Positions 9,061 through 18,030 are shown, counted from the stretch's first letter. The stretch is DNA of 64,000 bases from Kiloniella litopenaei (GCF_000982415.1 NZ_LANI01000002.1:186001-250000); one strand, 5' to 3'. Notes: generated from the letters alone by a model not told the origin. Numbers and translations are program-made.

Positions 9061-9324
9061 CAAAAGGGTTCTCCGCTTTCGCCCCTTTTAGATGCCTTAC
9101 TCCATTAAAGAAGGTAAAGACCGTATTCCAATCGGGGCAAAGCGCCGCGGTTGCCTGCTGCTCATCAGCCTGCCGCGCTCAGCGCCCAAATTCATACCCA
9201 ATAAAATTAGCGAGTTCGCAAAACCCTTGCAAGGGGGAAGTCATATTTAAATCAGGTTTTATTGCCCCCAAAAATCCGTACATCCAGATACAAAACACTA
9301 AAATATAATCAAAACATCAGAATA
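9061..9324. other. Intergenic region upstream of tnaA
   Basis: This spacer of about 260 bases separates tnaA from the end of the upstream RelA-like gene, which points the same way. It contains a perfect 12-bp palindrome CCCTTGCAAGGG at 9224-9235. I found no Trp-containing leader peptide like TnaC and no clear promoter. Confidence 0.5.
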
Positions 9325-10398
9325 TTACGTGGCGACATCATAATTAATTCTCCGACAGAGAGGGCCCAGAACGCGATGTCGGGCTGATCTGATCTGGCGC
9401 TGTTTGTATTGTTCGTGCGATGCTTCGCCATTGCGATTGGCTTGATAGCTTTCTTCGTCCTGGATCTGGATTTCATAGGGAAAATAAAAACGGCGCGGGC
9501 TTCCATCTGCGTCCCTCAGCTTAATCCGCTGGCGACAGGTAAACTGCAGGGCACGATAGCTGTCACCACTAAAGACATTATCGCTCATACGTCCCACTTC
9601 TTTTGGGTATTGCATTTCCTGCAAATCCGCACTGACCTGTGCCAGATCCTCTATACCTTTCCAGCGTTCTTCGACCCAATCCACATCTATCAAACTGTTA
9701 CGGGAACGGGATGGTTTGATATTGGCGAACATCACGACATTCTGGTTCCGCAGATAACAAAGGACACGCAAGGCATCCAGCGGATAGCGGGTCACCATCC
9801 GAATACCGATCCAGTCAAAAATATCCGCAGCTACATTTTCAGCCTTGTGCAACAGCTTGAGCACCGCTGACTTGCGGGATTTGGACGCACGACTTTCATA
9901 GGAAACAAGCTCGATATCCCCAATAAAGATGCCATTGGATGTATAGCGAATATGCTGTTCAAAACGGCTGAAAATCTGATCTTGAATTTGCCCGTGATAA
10001 TTTTCATTAAAAAAGGATCCACAGTGGGCATAGGTGTGCATCACACGTAACAGGGCACAGCTCCACCGTGACCGCGGGGTTGCCTCAGGCTCAGATACCC
10101 ACATAAGCAAATGCAGGATATTTTCCTGATTACGTACTTCCGGCAAGATTTCCTCGCCATCTTTCAGCAAAATATCTTCGATAAAATCGATCGCTTCCAG
10201 ACGAATAGATTCAATTTCCTGGCGATCTTCCAGTTGATTGTAATCATAACCGTAACATTCCAGAAAGGCCTCAGCCTCTTCCAAAGATGTGACCTGTAAA
10301 CGCGGGGAATCAATAATAGACTGACCATTCAGCACCGTCTTTAACGATGCGCCAGCCCATAGTTTTAGCTCTTCGTTCATTAAATCAGTATTTCCCAT
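9325..10398 (-). CDS. RelA/SpoT-synthetase-like (nucleotidyltransferase-fold) protein
   Basis: The 357-residue protein has an N-terminal helical part of about 150 residues followed by a region that reads like a divergent (p)ppGpp synthetase. Basic residues in RASKSRKSAVLKLLHK (170-185) precede DWIGIR (195-200), which matches the DLIGIR/DIAGIR metal-binding segment. YRALQF (281-286) matches the Tyr-containing G-loop YRSLHL. PYEIQIQD (307-314) matches the catalytic VEIQIRT. The fold assignment comes from motif order and is inference. It may belong to the uncharacterised TIGR04552-like family. It lacks an HD hydrolase domain, TGS and ACT domains. The last residue of the IQIRT motif is changed. 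Product and activity are unknown. No partner gene is close enough to be obvious. Confidence 0.65.
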   Translation of the reverse strand: MGNTDLMNEELKLWAGASLKTVLNGQSIIDSPRLQVTSLEEAEAFLECYGYDYNQLEDRQEIESIRLEAIDFIEDILLKDGEEILPEVRNQENILHLLMWVSEPEATPRSRWSCALLRVMHTYAHCGSFFNENYHGQIQDQIFSRFEQHIRYTSNGIFIGDIELVSYESRASKSRKSAVLKLLHKAENVAADIFDWIGIRMVTRYPLDALRVLCYLRNQNVVMFANIKPSRSRNSLIDVDWVEERWKGIEDLAQVSADLQEMQYPKEVGRMSDNVFSGDSYRALQFTCRQRIKLRDADGSPRRFYFPYEIQIQDEESYQANRNGEASHEQYKQRQIRSARHRVLGPLCRRINYDVAT

Positions 10399-10797
10399 TT
10401 GTATCTTACCCCAATATCAAACCGGGTAAGGACGGGTGGGGCAAAACAAACTGACGATACAGGCAAGCTAGTATTCAAAATACAGATGCTTACATGCGGA
10501 TATGCTCTAGCCAGTACTCTGGCAAATGAAAGCTAAATAATGATTAAGTTTGCCTGTCAGAATAAAACCATCTTGCAAGATTTCCTCGAAATGATTTCCT
10601 TCAACTGCCCCGCCAATGAAGAGGCATAAGATTAAACGTCCGGTTATGACCTTTGACATATCTGTTAATCTATCTGGTTTAGAAGAAACTTTCTTCAAGC
10701 AAGGTTCGGATCAAAACTCTGTGAGCAATCCCGCCAGAAATCGAACAATCAAATTTTCAAAGATTAAAGATAGAGAGGCTGGCTATCTAAAGGCCGA
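10399..10797. other. Intergenic stretch without recognised gene
   Basis: This 399-base spacer lies between two minus-strand genes. Short open frames (10507-10698 on minus, 10616-10840 on plus) lack ribosome sites and recognisable content. It should contain the promoter of the RelA-like gene near its left end. Confidence 0.5.
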
Positions 10798-11370
10798 CTA
10801 CCTAAAGGCTGGCCCATGTACCCACGCCACCAAGGCATAGCGTGTCCCCTTTGTCACCGGGCGCACCTGATGTTGAAGAAAGCTAGAGAAAATTACAGCC
10901 GTTCCCTGATCTTTCGGAGCTGACCAGTTCTTGCCCTCGTTATCAACGCTCAGTTCTCCGCCATTGTAGCTTGCGCCATGGCTCAACTGGATCGAAATAG
11001 ACAACTTGCGGCTAACCGTTGAACCAGAGGCACCAATATCCATATGCGCACCATAATGTCCCGCAGGTGCCTTGGGGTCTTCGGGGGCATCATATCTGAT
11101 CAGCTGGAGCCCCTCTTTAAAGTCTTCCAGATCAAACTGAAACCAATCCTGATTGACCCGAGACACCAGCCCGGCAAGTTTTTTAAAAAGCCATGATGTT
11201 TCATTGGTATCATCCAGCCACAAATAGCTGCATTCACGAAGCGAGCTTTTGACCCCGCCCGCCAGCTTGGCATCAGCCACATCGGGTGAGCCTTCAAACA
11301 GATCAATCAGCTGCTGACACTCCCCGGGGGACAGTACTTTTTCCCTCACACAGGGACGGGTCATCTTCAT
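10798..11370 (-). CDS. 2-oxoglutarate/Fe(II) dioxygenase, PKHD/prolyl-4-hydroxylase type
   Basis: The 190-residue cytoplasmic protein has the double-stranded beta-helix motifs of Fe(II)/2-oxoglutarate oxygenases. H109-x-D111 lies in GAHMDIG and the distal H167 in QHQVRP. R177, ten residues later in GTRYALVAWVHGP, is positioned to bind 2-oxoglutarate. The RKLSISIQLS and YNGGEL segments are typical of the PKHD-type subfamily (YbiX-like). The substrate is unknown. It points away from the multicopper oxidase operon across an approximately 320-base spacer. Whether it takes part in that pathway cannot be told from the sequence. Confidence 0.85.
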   Translation of the reverse strand: MKMTRPCVREKVLSPGECQQLIDLFEGSPDVADAKLAGGVKSSLRECSYLWLDDTNETSWLFKKLAGLVSRVNQDWFQFDLEDFKEGLQLIRYDAPEDPKAPAGHYGAHMDIGASGSTVSRKLSISIQLSHGASYNGGELSVDNEGKNWSAPKDQGTAVIFSSFLQHQVRPVTKGTRYALVAWVHGPAFR

Positions 11371-11689
11371 GGTAACGGTAGCTCACAATTTAAAATATGC
11401 ACAATCCAGTTGTGGGTATTTTGGCTATAAAATACAAGAGAAAAATTTTAAAAAACAATTGTATATTTTAACTGCTCCGTGCATTCTCTATAAAAAAATA
11501 ACGATCTATTTCAGGGTTCTAGGCTAAATCTGTAACAACTTATAATTATAAAATACAAAGTAGTTTCAAATATAAGAATATAAAAATAATAACGACGGAA
11601 AGCGATTGTGGCAGACTTGTGATATGCTGCACGCGTTAACGACACATTAGTATTTTTCGCCTCAATATGATGTCGTCAGGGGAGTCATA
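11371..11689. other. AT-rich divergent promoter region
   Basis: This 319-base, strongly AT-rich spacer lies between the divergent dioxygenase gene and the multicopper oxidase operon. Promoters for both must lie here, but I could not assign -35/-10 elements or an operator with confidence. No gene is present. Confidence 0.5.
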
Positions 11690-13225
11690 ATGAAAAAAAT
11701 AGAACGGCGAACGTTTTTGAAAGGGGCTGCCGCCCTTTCAGCTGGTGGTATCGTACTCAAAGGTATCACCGACAGCGGTTTCAGTTACGCACAGGAAGTC
11801 CTCAACAGTACATCACCGCTGGGCATTTCCGACGATCTGCGCAACCCACCGGAATTACGATCTGTGGACGGTCAACTCCGCGCAGAGATCTATATGAGCT
11901 ATAACAAGGTTGAACTGCCCAGTGGCACGGCGCTGTTGCGGAATTTGAATAACAGCCTGCCCGGCCCCACCTTGCGGATTGATCCCGGTGATACTCTCGA
12001 GCTCGCGTTTGAAAATCGCATGCCGGAAAACACCCCGGATCAGCCCACCGAAGTGAACATTCCAAATCACTTCAACACCACAAACATGCACTACCACGGC
12101 TTTCATGTCAGCCCAAAGGGCAACAGTGATAACGTCTATCTGAACATCGAGCCGGGGCAAAAGTTTAACTATGTGGTCGAAGTTCCCGATGACCATCCGG
12201 CGGGCAGTTACTGGTACCACCCCCACCGCCACGGATCTGTATCGGCACAGGTTGCATCCGGTGCCGCAGGCATGGCCGTGATCACGGGTACACTGGATGA
12301 CGTGCCGGAAATTAAAGAAGCCGTGGAACGCGTTCTGGTTATTCAGGCGCCGATCCCCGGTGTTGATGGCATACTGGATGCCGAAGACCCGATCTGGCCA
12401 CTTGATGCAGAACGCGACTTTCTGGTCAATGGCGAATACAAGCCCCGAATTTATATCCGCGAGGGCGAAGTCCAGCGCTGGCGCATTCTGCACGCAGGTG
12501 ATGCCCAGTTCTTCCCCTTCAAGATCGACGGTTTGGAAATTTACGAAATAGGCCGCGATGGCAACCCTTTGCCCAAGGCTCAGCGCCGGGAAGAAATTCA
12601 CCTTGCCCCCGGCAATCGTGTTGATGTCCTGGTCAAGGGTGTAAAACCAGGTGCCTACCTACTGCGCCGTCCATTTTTTGATCAGGGGAAAGCATCTTTG
12701 CCCCCTGTGCATCTCGCCAATATCTTTGTCATCCCCAAAGATGACCCACGTGTTCCGGTGGGTATTCCTTTTGGCCGGGCTATTCCACAAGGCGACCTGC
12801 CTAAAAACCGGATATTGACAGATATAACAGACGACGAACTGACAGGGCATCGCAAGATTGTTCTGGGCGTCGAAGATGTAAAGGGCTTCTTCCACGATAC
12901 GCTCTTTACCATCAACGGCGAACCATTTGATCCCAAGCGTGACGATGTGGTTTCCAAGGTTGGCGCCGTCGAGGAATGGACCCTGATCAATACAACACCT
13001 TTCCCGCACCCGATCCACATCCATGTGAACCCTTTTCAGGTTCGATCCATCAATGGTGTCCCTGATCCTGATAAACCGTGGATGGATACCATAGGTGTCC
13101 CTGCCGCAGGGTCTGTGACCTTTCGAACCCGTTTTCTGGATTTCTCGGGCCGCTATGTCATGCATTGTCATATTCTCCCCCACGAGGATACGGGCATGAT
13201 GATTAATGTGAATATCGAAGCTTAG
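11690..13225 (+). CDS. Tat-exported multicopper oxidase (CueO/CotA/bilirubin-oxidase type)
   Basis: The 511-residue, three-cupredoxin enzyme starts with a Tat signal (E-R-R-T-F-L-K-G at 5-12), so it folds with copper before export. All four copper motifs are intact: H134-Y-H136-G, YWYH177-P-H179 with H181, H440-P-I-H443-I-H445, and H492-C493-H494 followed by H498 and M503/M504 as axial ligand. It should couple one-electron oxidations to reduction of O2 to water. It lacks the Met-rich insert of CueO, so copper detoxification is not the obvious role. The ATG at 11690 follows AGGGGAG. It leads a seven-gene operon whose next gene is a c-type cytochrome, a plausible electron donor. Confidence 0.93.
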   Translation: MKKIERRTFLKGAAALSAGGIVLKGITDSGFSYAQEVLNSTSPLGISDDLRNPPELRSVDGQLRAEIYMSYNKVELPSGTALLRNLNNSLPGPTLRIDPGDTLELAFENRMPENTPDQPTEVNIPNHFNTTNMHYHGFHVSPKGNSDNVYLNIEPGQKFNYVVEVPDDHPAGSYWYHPHRHGSVSAQVASGAAGMAVITGTLDDVPEIKEAVERVLVIQAPIPGVDGILDAEDPIWPLDAERDFLVNGEYKPRIYIREGEVQRWRILHAGDAQFFPFKIDGLEIYEIGRDGNPLPKAQRREEIHLAPGNRVDVLVKGVKPGAYLLRRPFFDQGKASLPPVHLANIFVIPKDDPRVPVGIPFGRAIPQGDLPKNRILTDITDDELTGHRKIVLGVEDVKGFFHDTLFTINGEPFDPKRDDVVSKVGAVEEWTLINTTPFPHPIHIHVNPFQVRSINGVPDPDKPWMDTIGVPAAGSVTFRTRFLDFSGRYVMHCHILPHEDTGMMINVNIEA

Positions 13226-13253
13226 ACCCGCGCAACGAACTGGATTACTGAAT

Positions 13254-13598
13254 ATGACGAAATTATCCACAATTTACGCCACCAGTGCCCTTTTGGTTGG
13301 TGGCATATTCCTTGGAAACAATGCAATAGCAGATACAGCTGCGTCCTCTCCCACACCGAACCCGATCCCGGCATCAGGCTCGCAATGCCTTTCCTGTCAC
13401 GGAGAGGATGGTCGCCCGGCACTGGCTGATGTGCCCATCATCGCCGGGCAACAACCGATCTATCTGGCAAATGCCCTGCGCCATTACAAAAACGGACAGC
13501 GCACAGGCGGCCAAGCCCTCGTGATGCAGGAAATGGTCAAAGACCTCACCGATAAAGATATTGAAGAACTCGCAAAATGGTTTGGAGAACAGAAATGA
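13254..13598 (+). CDS. Periplasmic class I c-type cytochrome
   Basis: The 114-residue protein has a Sec signal peptide (about residues 1-26). A single haem motif C45-L-S-C-H49 lies in a GSQCLSCHGEDGRPA context of the cytochrome c553/c4 kind. The C-terminal LTDKDIEELAKWFG helix is typical of the family, and the axial methionine is probably in VMQEM near residue 90. It lies 28 bases after the multicopper oxidase, and its stop overlaps the next start (ATGA). It could carry electrons from the GMC dehydrogenase encoded downstream to the oxidase encoded upstream, as cytochrome subunits do in three-part membrane dehydrogenases. That routing is inference. Confidence 0.9.
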   Translation: MTKLSTIYATSALLVGGIFLGNNAIADTAASSPTPNPIPASGSQCLSCHGEDGRPALADVPIIAGQQPIYLANALRHYKNGQRTGGQALVMQEMVKDLTDKDIEELAKWFGEQK

Positions 13599-14314
13599 GA
13601 AAGTTCCTATTAAACACAGTTGCCGTAGCAACACTTGTTACTCTGTCTCTGACCGGTATCGTACAGGCTGACAGTACTGCCAAGGTCGATAACAACATCT
13701 ATCTGACCTCACCCGAGGGAGAGCAGCTGTTCCGTGATGCCGAAATTTCAACGGATTATCTGAAGCTGGCGAGCTATCTGGAAAGCGAACATATTCTGAC
13801 CTTCTGTGGTCCGGCGTCTATCGCCGGGGTCATGAATTCACTGGATATTGAGCGCCCGCAACCGCCAGAGCTTTACCCTTGGCCGCTTTTTACCCAGGTA
13901 TCAATCTTCACCCCGGAAAACCAGAAGGTGAAATCCTATGCCATGGTCGAGCACGAAGGTCTGGAATTGCCACAACTGGCCCAGTTCTTCATCAATCTGG
14001 GAGCGAAAGCAGAATTTAAACACGCGGATGATTTCGATGAAAACTGGCTGCGTGAAACCATTACCAAAACCCTTGCAGATCCTAACAAGCGCTTTGTAGC
14101 AAACTATTCGCGAAAGCCAATCGGACAAATCGGTGGCGGCCATATCTCTCCTGTCGCAGCTTATGATGCCGATACGGACCGCGTTCTGGTTCTGGATGTC
14201 GCCCGTTACAAATACCCCCCTGTTTGGCTCACCATTGCAGAGCTATACGGTGCGATGATGGACAAGGATTCCACATCAAACAGAGCCCGTGGTGCCGTCA
14301 TCGTTAGCCAATAG
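13595..14314 (+). CDS. Secreted phytochelatin-synthase-like cysteine peptidase
   Basis: Phytochelatin synthases are papain-fold enzymes that remove glycine from glutathione and, in eukaryotes, condense gamma-Glu-Cys units; bacterial short forms mostly do the cleavage step. The 239-residue protein keeps the full triad: C71 in FCGPAS, H183 in GGGHISPVAAYD and D201 in VLDVARYKYPPVW. It has an N-terminal Sec signal (residues 1-25), so it should act in the periplasm. It is the single-domain prokaryotic length, without the C-terminal Cys-rich region of plant enzymes. The ATG at 13595 overlaps the preceding stop and has GGAGAA upstream. Its place between a cytochrome and a dehydrogenase is unusual. 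The substrate could be glutathione, a glutathione conjugate or another gamma-glutamyl-cysteine compound. Confidence 0.9.
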   Translation: MRKFLLNTVAVATLVTLSLTGIVQADSTAKVDNNIYLTSPEGEQLFRDAEISTDYLKLASYLESEHILTFCGPASIAGVMNSLDIERPQPPELYPWPLFTQVSIFTPENQKVKSYAMVEHEGLELPQLAQFFINLGAKAEFKHADDFDENWLRETITKTLADPNKRFVANYSRKPIGQIGGGHISPVAAYDADTDRVLVLDVARYKYPPVWLTIAELYGAMMDKDSTSNRARGAVIVSQ

Positions 14315-14382
14315 ATCCACCGGATCGCCAAGAGCCGTATAAAAAAACAAAGCCTTTATAGAGGCCGTCAGGAGAATTGAAG

Positions 14383-14859
14383 ATGAAACTAAGCAGACGC
14401 TCTTTGCTTGCCTCTGCTGCGCTGATCCCCTTGGCAGGACAGGCACAGGCCTTGAGCCTGGGGTCGGGTTCGCGGGTATTTAGCGAAGCAGTTCGCCAGA
14501 TCGGTGGTGTGGTTGATATCCCCAATCACATGGTCCGTGCGGTCGAGACCGAGTTCCTGACCGTCTATGGACAGGATGCCATGAACACCTTTATTCAGCT
14601 GGTTGACGGACGCTCGATTACCGAGGCCCTGACAGATGCCAGCGATGATTTCAAAGACCAAACAAAGCTGATTGCCCGGGTTCTCTATACAGGGGAAATC
14701 ACCCGCACAGACGAGAAAGGCAACAGCACGACAACTGTCCCTTACTACCCCTGGTCACTGGCCTGGTCATCCCTTGCCTTTGCCAAGGCCCCGGGTATTT
14801 GCGGCGGCCCCAAGTTCGGGCACTGGACGCACGGCCCCCTTAAAGGGAGAGAGATGTAA
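14383..14859 (+). CDS. Tat-exported small subunit of GMC-type dehydrogenase
   Basis: The 158-residue protein begins with a Tat signal (KLSRRSLLASA) and resembles the small subunits of fructose, gluconate and FAD-glucose dehydrogenases. The C-terminal YYPWSLAWSSLAFAKAPGICGG is the family-like end. In these complexes the small subunit carries the large flavin subunit through the Tat system; this is established for the family. ATG 14383 follows AGGAG at 14370-14374. Its stop overlaps the start of the large-subunit gene (TAATGG), indicating translational coupling. Confidence 0.85.
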   Translation: MKLSRRSLLASAALIPLAGQAQALSLGSGSRVFSEAVRQIGGVVDIPNHMVRAVETEFLTVYGQDAMNTFIQLVDGRSITEALTDASDDFKDQTKLIARVLYTGEITRTDEKGNSTTTVPYYPWSLAWSSLAFAKAPGICGGPKFGHWTHGPLKGREM

Positions 14860-16496
14860 TGGCTGACGAAAATAAAATGAATGCCGATGTCGTTATCATC
14901 GGGGCTGGCATGGCCGGGGCACACCTTGCCAGATCTCTACGCGAAAAAGATATCGATGTCCTGATTTTGGAAGCCGGGGACAGACGTCCACGTGGCGATT
15001 TCCTCAAGGTTTTCTATGAAAACCCGGTCAAGGGGCCTCAGGCTCCCTACCCAAGTATTCCTTCTGCCCCCCACCCGGAAGACAACAAGTACGCAGACTT
15101 TTATGTACAAGACAAAGATACGTTGAAAGAAAACCTCTTTATCGGGGCCTATTTGCGTATTTTTGGCGGTACAACGTGGCATTGGACAGGTTTTGCAGAC
15201 CGCTTGCGTCCGGCAGATTTCCGCATGAAGAGCCTCTATGGTGTGGCCGAAGACTGGCCCATTGACTATGAGCTTCTGGAACCATTCTATGAAATCGCAG
15301 AGAAACGCTGGGGAGTAGCTGGTGACCCGAACCACGTCTGGGGTGCACCGCGAAAGACACCTTATCAGATGCCGCCAATCCCCGAGACCTATCTGGATAA
15401 ACAGGTCACCAAAGCTCTGACCAAGATGGGACTGCACTCGGCGATCTTCTCTCATGCCCGTAATTCGGTTATCTATGACAATCGTCCGGTTTGCTGTGGG
15501 AACAATACCTGTGTGCCAATCTGCCCTATCGGAGCCAAATACGATGCCTCTGTTGATGCACAGAAGGCCGAGGAAGAAGGTGCACGGGTCGAGGTAAACG
15601 CCCTTGTGACCTTTATGGAAGTTGATAAAAACCAGAAGATCACCCGTGTCAAAGTCCAAAAACCGGATGGATCAACCTTCTGGGTTGGCGGCAAGGCCTT
15701 TGCGCTTTGTGGTCATGCCATTGAAAACCCCAGACTTCTTCTCAACTCCAAACAGGAAACAGCAAGTAAAGGCGTTGCAAATTCGTCTGATTCTGTCGGG
15801 CGTTATCTTCTGACACAGGCCAATCAGGATACCACCGGTTTCACCCCGGACCCTGTCTTCCCCTATCGTGGACCGCAGCAGACATCGGGTCTGGTCGAAC
15901 GCCGGGATGGTGAATTCCGAAGCAAAATGGCCGCCATCGGAACGTCCTTTATGAACAACGGCTGGTCTGGGAACAGCGATGCCATCAACATGGCGCACGA
16001 TCTTATTGACCAGGGTGTTGTCGGGGCAGAGCTTTCAAAACAGATTAACGAGAAAGTTTCCCGTCACTTGCGTCTCAATTCCTCGGCAGAGGTCTTGCCG
16101 GATCGAAATAATCGGCTGGAACTTTCCGACCAAATGGACACCGCTGGCATCCCCAAACCCAAGATTACCTTCAAGATGGATGACTATACCAAACAGGGCC
16201 TCAAGGTCGGTCTGGACATAAATCTGGAAGTTTTCAAGAATATGGGCGCGACAGAGGTCAAACACAACGACCCTTACCTGTCCAATGCCATTATCGGCGG
16301 CACGACACGTATGGGGGCCGATATCAAAACCTCTGTCGTCAATGCCGATCTGGTTGCACACGATCACGACAACCTTTACATCATCGGATCCAGCAGTCAT
16401 GTGACAACCCCGGTTAACGCCCCGTCTTTGACCATTGCAGCCCTTGCCATTCGTGCAGCGGGACACATGGAAAAGAAACTGGCCGAAATGCCATAA
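14859..16496 (+). CDS. GMC-family FAD dehydrogenase large subunit with Cys cluster
   Basis: The 545-residue flavoprotein has an N-terminal FAD-binding GAGMAG (15-20) and the C-terminal GMC segment SSHVTTPVNAPSLTIAALAIR. It has no signal peptide, consistent with hitch-hiking export on the Tat small subunit encoded just upstream. Cysteines C212, C218 and C222 in VCCGNNTCVPICPIGA have the C-x5-C-x3-C spacing reported for the 3Fe-4S cluster of bacterial FAD-glucose dehydrogenase. It is therefore an electron-transferring dehydrogenase, not an H2O2-forming oxidase. The natural acceptor would be a c-type cytochrome. The substrate (an alcohol, sugar or hydroxy acid) cannot be read from the sequence. 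Confidence 0.9.
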   Translation: MADENKMNADVVIIGAGMAGAHLARSLREKDIDVLILEAGDRRPRGDFLKVFYENPVKGPQAPYPSIPSAPHPEDNKYADFYVQDKDTLKENLFIGAYLRIFGGTTWHWTGFADRLRPADFRMKSLYGVAEDWPIDYELLEPFYEIAEKRWGVAGDPNHVWGAPRKTPYQMPPIPETYLDKQVTKALTKMGLHSAIFSHARNSVIYDNRPVCCGNNTCVPICPIGAKYDASVDAQKAEEEGARVEVNALVTFMEVDKNQKITRVKVQKPDGSTFWVGGKAFALCGHAIENPRLLLNSKQETASKGVANSSDSVGRYLLTQANQDTTGFTPDPVFPYRGPQQTSGLVERRDGEFRSKMAAIGTSFMNNGWSGNSDAINMAHDLIDQGVVGAELSKQINEKVSRHLRLNSSAEVLPDRNNRLELSDQMDTAGIPKPKITFKMDDYTKQGLKVGLDINLEVFKNMGATEVKHNDPYLSNAIIGGTTRMGADIKTSVVNADLVAHDHDNLYIIGSSSHVTTPVNAPSLTIAALAIRAAGHMEKKLAEMP

Positions 16497-16545
16497 TGAC
16501 CCTCGTGATTAATAAAAAACAATTGCTGGACAAGTCTGGTACTTG

Positions 16546-16578
16546 CTCAATGAACAAGGTTTAAACTCAATGAACAAG
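16546..16578 (+). repeat. Short direct repeat duplicating a start-codon region
   Basis: CTCAATGAACAAG occurs at 16546-16558 and 16566-16578 with a 20-base period. The second copy holds the start codon of the transporter gene. The first yields an out-of-frame four-codon frame (M-N-K-V-stop) just upstream. Confidence 0.75.
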
Positions 16579-18030
16579 CTATTTGGCGTTGTCAGTCTGG
16601 CAATTCTCTCTTTTGTCTTCCTCGGAAACGCATTGAAATCGGTTGTTACCTCTACCGTTTTTGTTTCCGAGGGCGAGTTTGCAAGTTTCCTGAATATCTC
16701 TGTCGACAAAACCCAGATTTTGGTCGAGTTGTTGATCGGCAGCTCTGTCATGGCATTGGCCGTTGCCCCTTTCTTACTTACCCGTCAACGGGCACACAAA
16801 ATCGCATCAATCTCTGCCTTGGTGGCCGCGGGATGTTACGCCGCACTCGGCCTGACCATGACCGTGGGCCCCGCACTTTTTGTGCGTGAGTTGATGGTTA
16901 TCATCACCTTTGCCCTTGGTGGGTTCTTTATTTCCTTCTTTGCCCCCATCGCACAGCTAGCCATTAATGATGTAGAGAATGAACGCGAACGGGTTTTTCT
17001 GACCACTGTCTGGACATCTGCGCAACCCGTCGCCTTTTTGATTACGCCCCAACTGGTAAAATACGTCGCTCTGGATATTGGCACCGGGAATTACTTCCTG
17101 ATCTTTGCGATCTTTCCCCTATTCTACCTTTTTCTGACCCGTACGGTGTTGAAGACACCGTCCGCTCCATCGACAGGTGGGGAAACGTTATCAAGTGAAA
17201 AGATAGACTGGCAGACCATTGGCTTTATCATCATAACTATCGCGGCCTTTGAAGCCTGGACCTTATCCAACTCTCTGTCGGGTGTGATCTCTGCCACCAG
17301 CCTTTCCTTTATGGGCGCTTTCTTTGTTATCGCCTTGATTGCCGGGTTTTATCTAAAGAAAAAGCGGCAGGAAGAAATACTTAAAAATGGAAATATAGAA
17401 ACCGTAAAAAAGGGTCTTCCACCCACAGCAACTTTCCTGCTGATTGGCCTTTTTATTTTAGAAGTACCCTCCACGGGGTTCTTTGATGGCGCGTATCTTA
17501 TTCGACACCTCTGCGCCCCGAGCCTGATCGAGGATCGTGCTTCTTTAGGCGCGGCGTCCCAGATTGCAGCTGTCGCGCTCGGTGGTGCTCTTTTTGTGCG
17601 CTGGCCACGTTTAATGCCCCTGTTGTTACTCTCGGGAATTCTGCTCTTGCTCATCGGGTCACTCGGTTTTATTCGCTACCCCGATCTGCCCGTCGATGCA
17701 TCCTTTTTCTACACTTCGAAAATGGTTGCCCAGGCTGGCATGGGACTGGTCACCACTGTTATCGTCGGCGTGGTGATGGCTGAATGCCGCGGTAATCCCG
17801 TTATGGCCCTACTGCCTGCATTGGTCATTATGTTCGGGACAGAGTTCGGGTTGGAGATCCTTGAAATCGTGTATCAGGGTGCCAAGCTTTATGGCCTTCA
17901 GGAAGTCGAAGCCTATCGCGTTATCTTCTACGCACAGATCATTGCCATCCTGATCGCCTTGATCCCCTGTATCGAAGGGCTCTATCTAAAACACAAACAG
18001 GTACGCAGAGCAGCACATGAGCAAAACTGA
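16570..18030 (+). CDS. MFS-type transporter
   Basis: The 486-residue integral membrane protein has 12-14 hydrophobic helices and a cytoplasmic basic loop around residues 265-290 (KKKRQEEILK). The general shape is that of the drug:H+ antiporter branch of the major facilitator superfamily. The substrate is unknown. The ATG at 16570 is chosen because a TTG at 16543 would add nine non-hydrophobic residues. It follows the dehydrogenase gene by 73 bases and overlaps the next gene by 14 bases. Its job is probably export or import of the compound processed by this operon. Confidence 0.8.
   Translation: MNKLFGVVSLAILSFVFLGNALKSVVTSTVFVSEGEFASFLNISVDKTQILVELLIGSSVMALAVAPFLLTRQRAHKIASISALVAAGCYAALGLTMTVGPALFVRELMVIITFALGGFFISFFAPIAQLAINDVENERERVFLTTVWTSAQPVAFLITPQLVKYVALDIGTGNYFLIFAIFPLFYLFLTRTVLKTPSAPSTGGETLSSEKIDWQTIGFIIITIAAFEAWTLSNSLSGVISATSLSFMGAFFVIALIAGFYLKKKRQEEILKNGNIETVKKGLPPTATFLLIGLFILEVPSTGFFDGAYLIRHLCAPSLIEDRASLGAASQIAAVALGGALFVRWPRLMPLLLLSGILLLLIGSLGFIRYPDLPVDASFFYTSKMVAQAGMGLVTTVIVGVVMAECRGNPVMALLPALVIMFGTEFGLEILEIVYQGAKLYGLQEVEAYRVIFYAQIIAILIALIPCIEGLYLKHKQVRRAAHEQN

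Noticed and set aside
10616-10840. 74-codon plus-strand frame in the spacer upstream of the RelA-like gene
   Set aside because: It runs into the dioxygenase gene on the opposite strand, and has no ribosome site or recognisable similarity.
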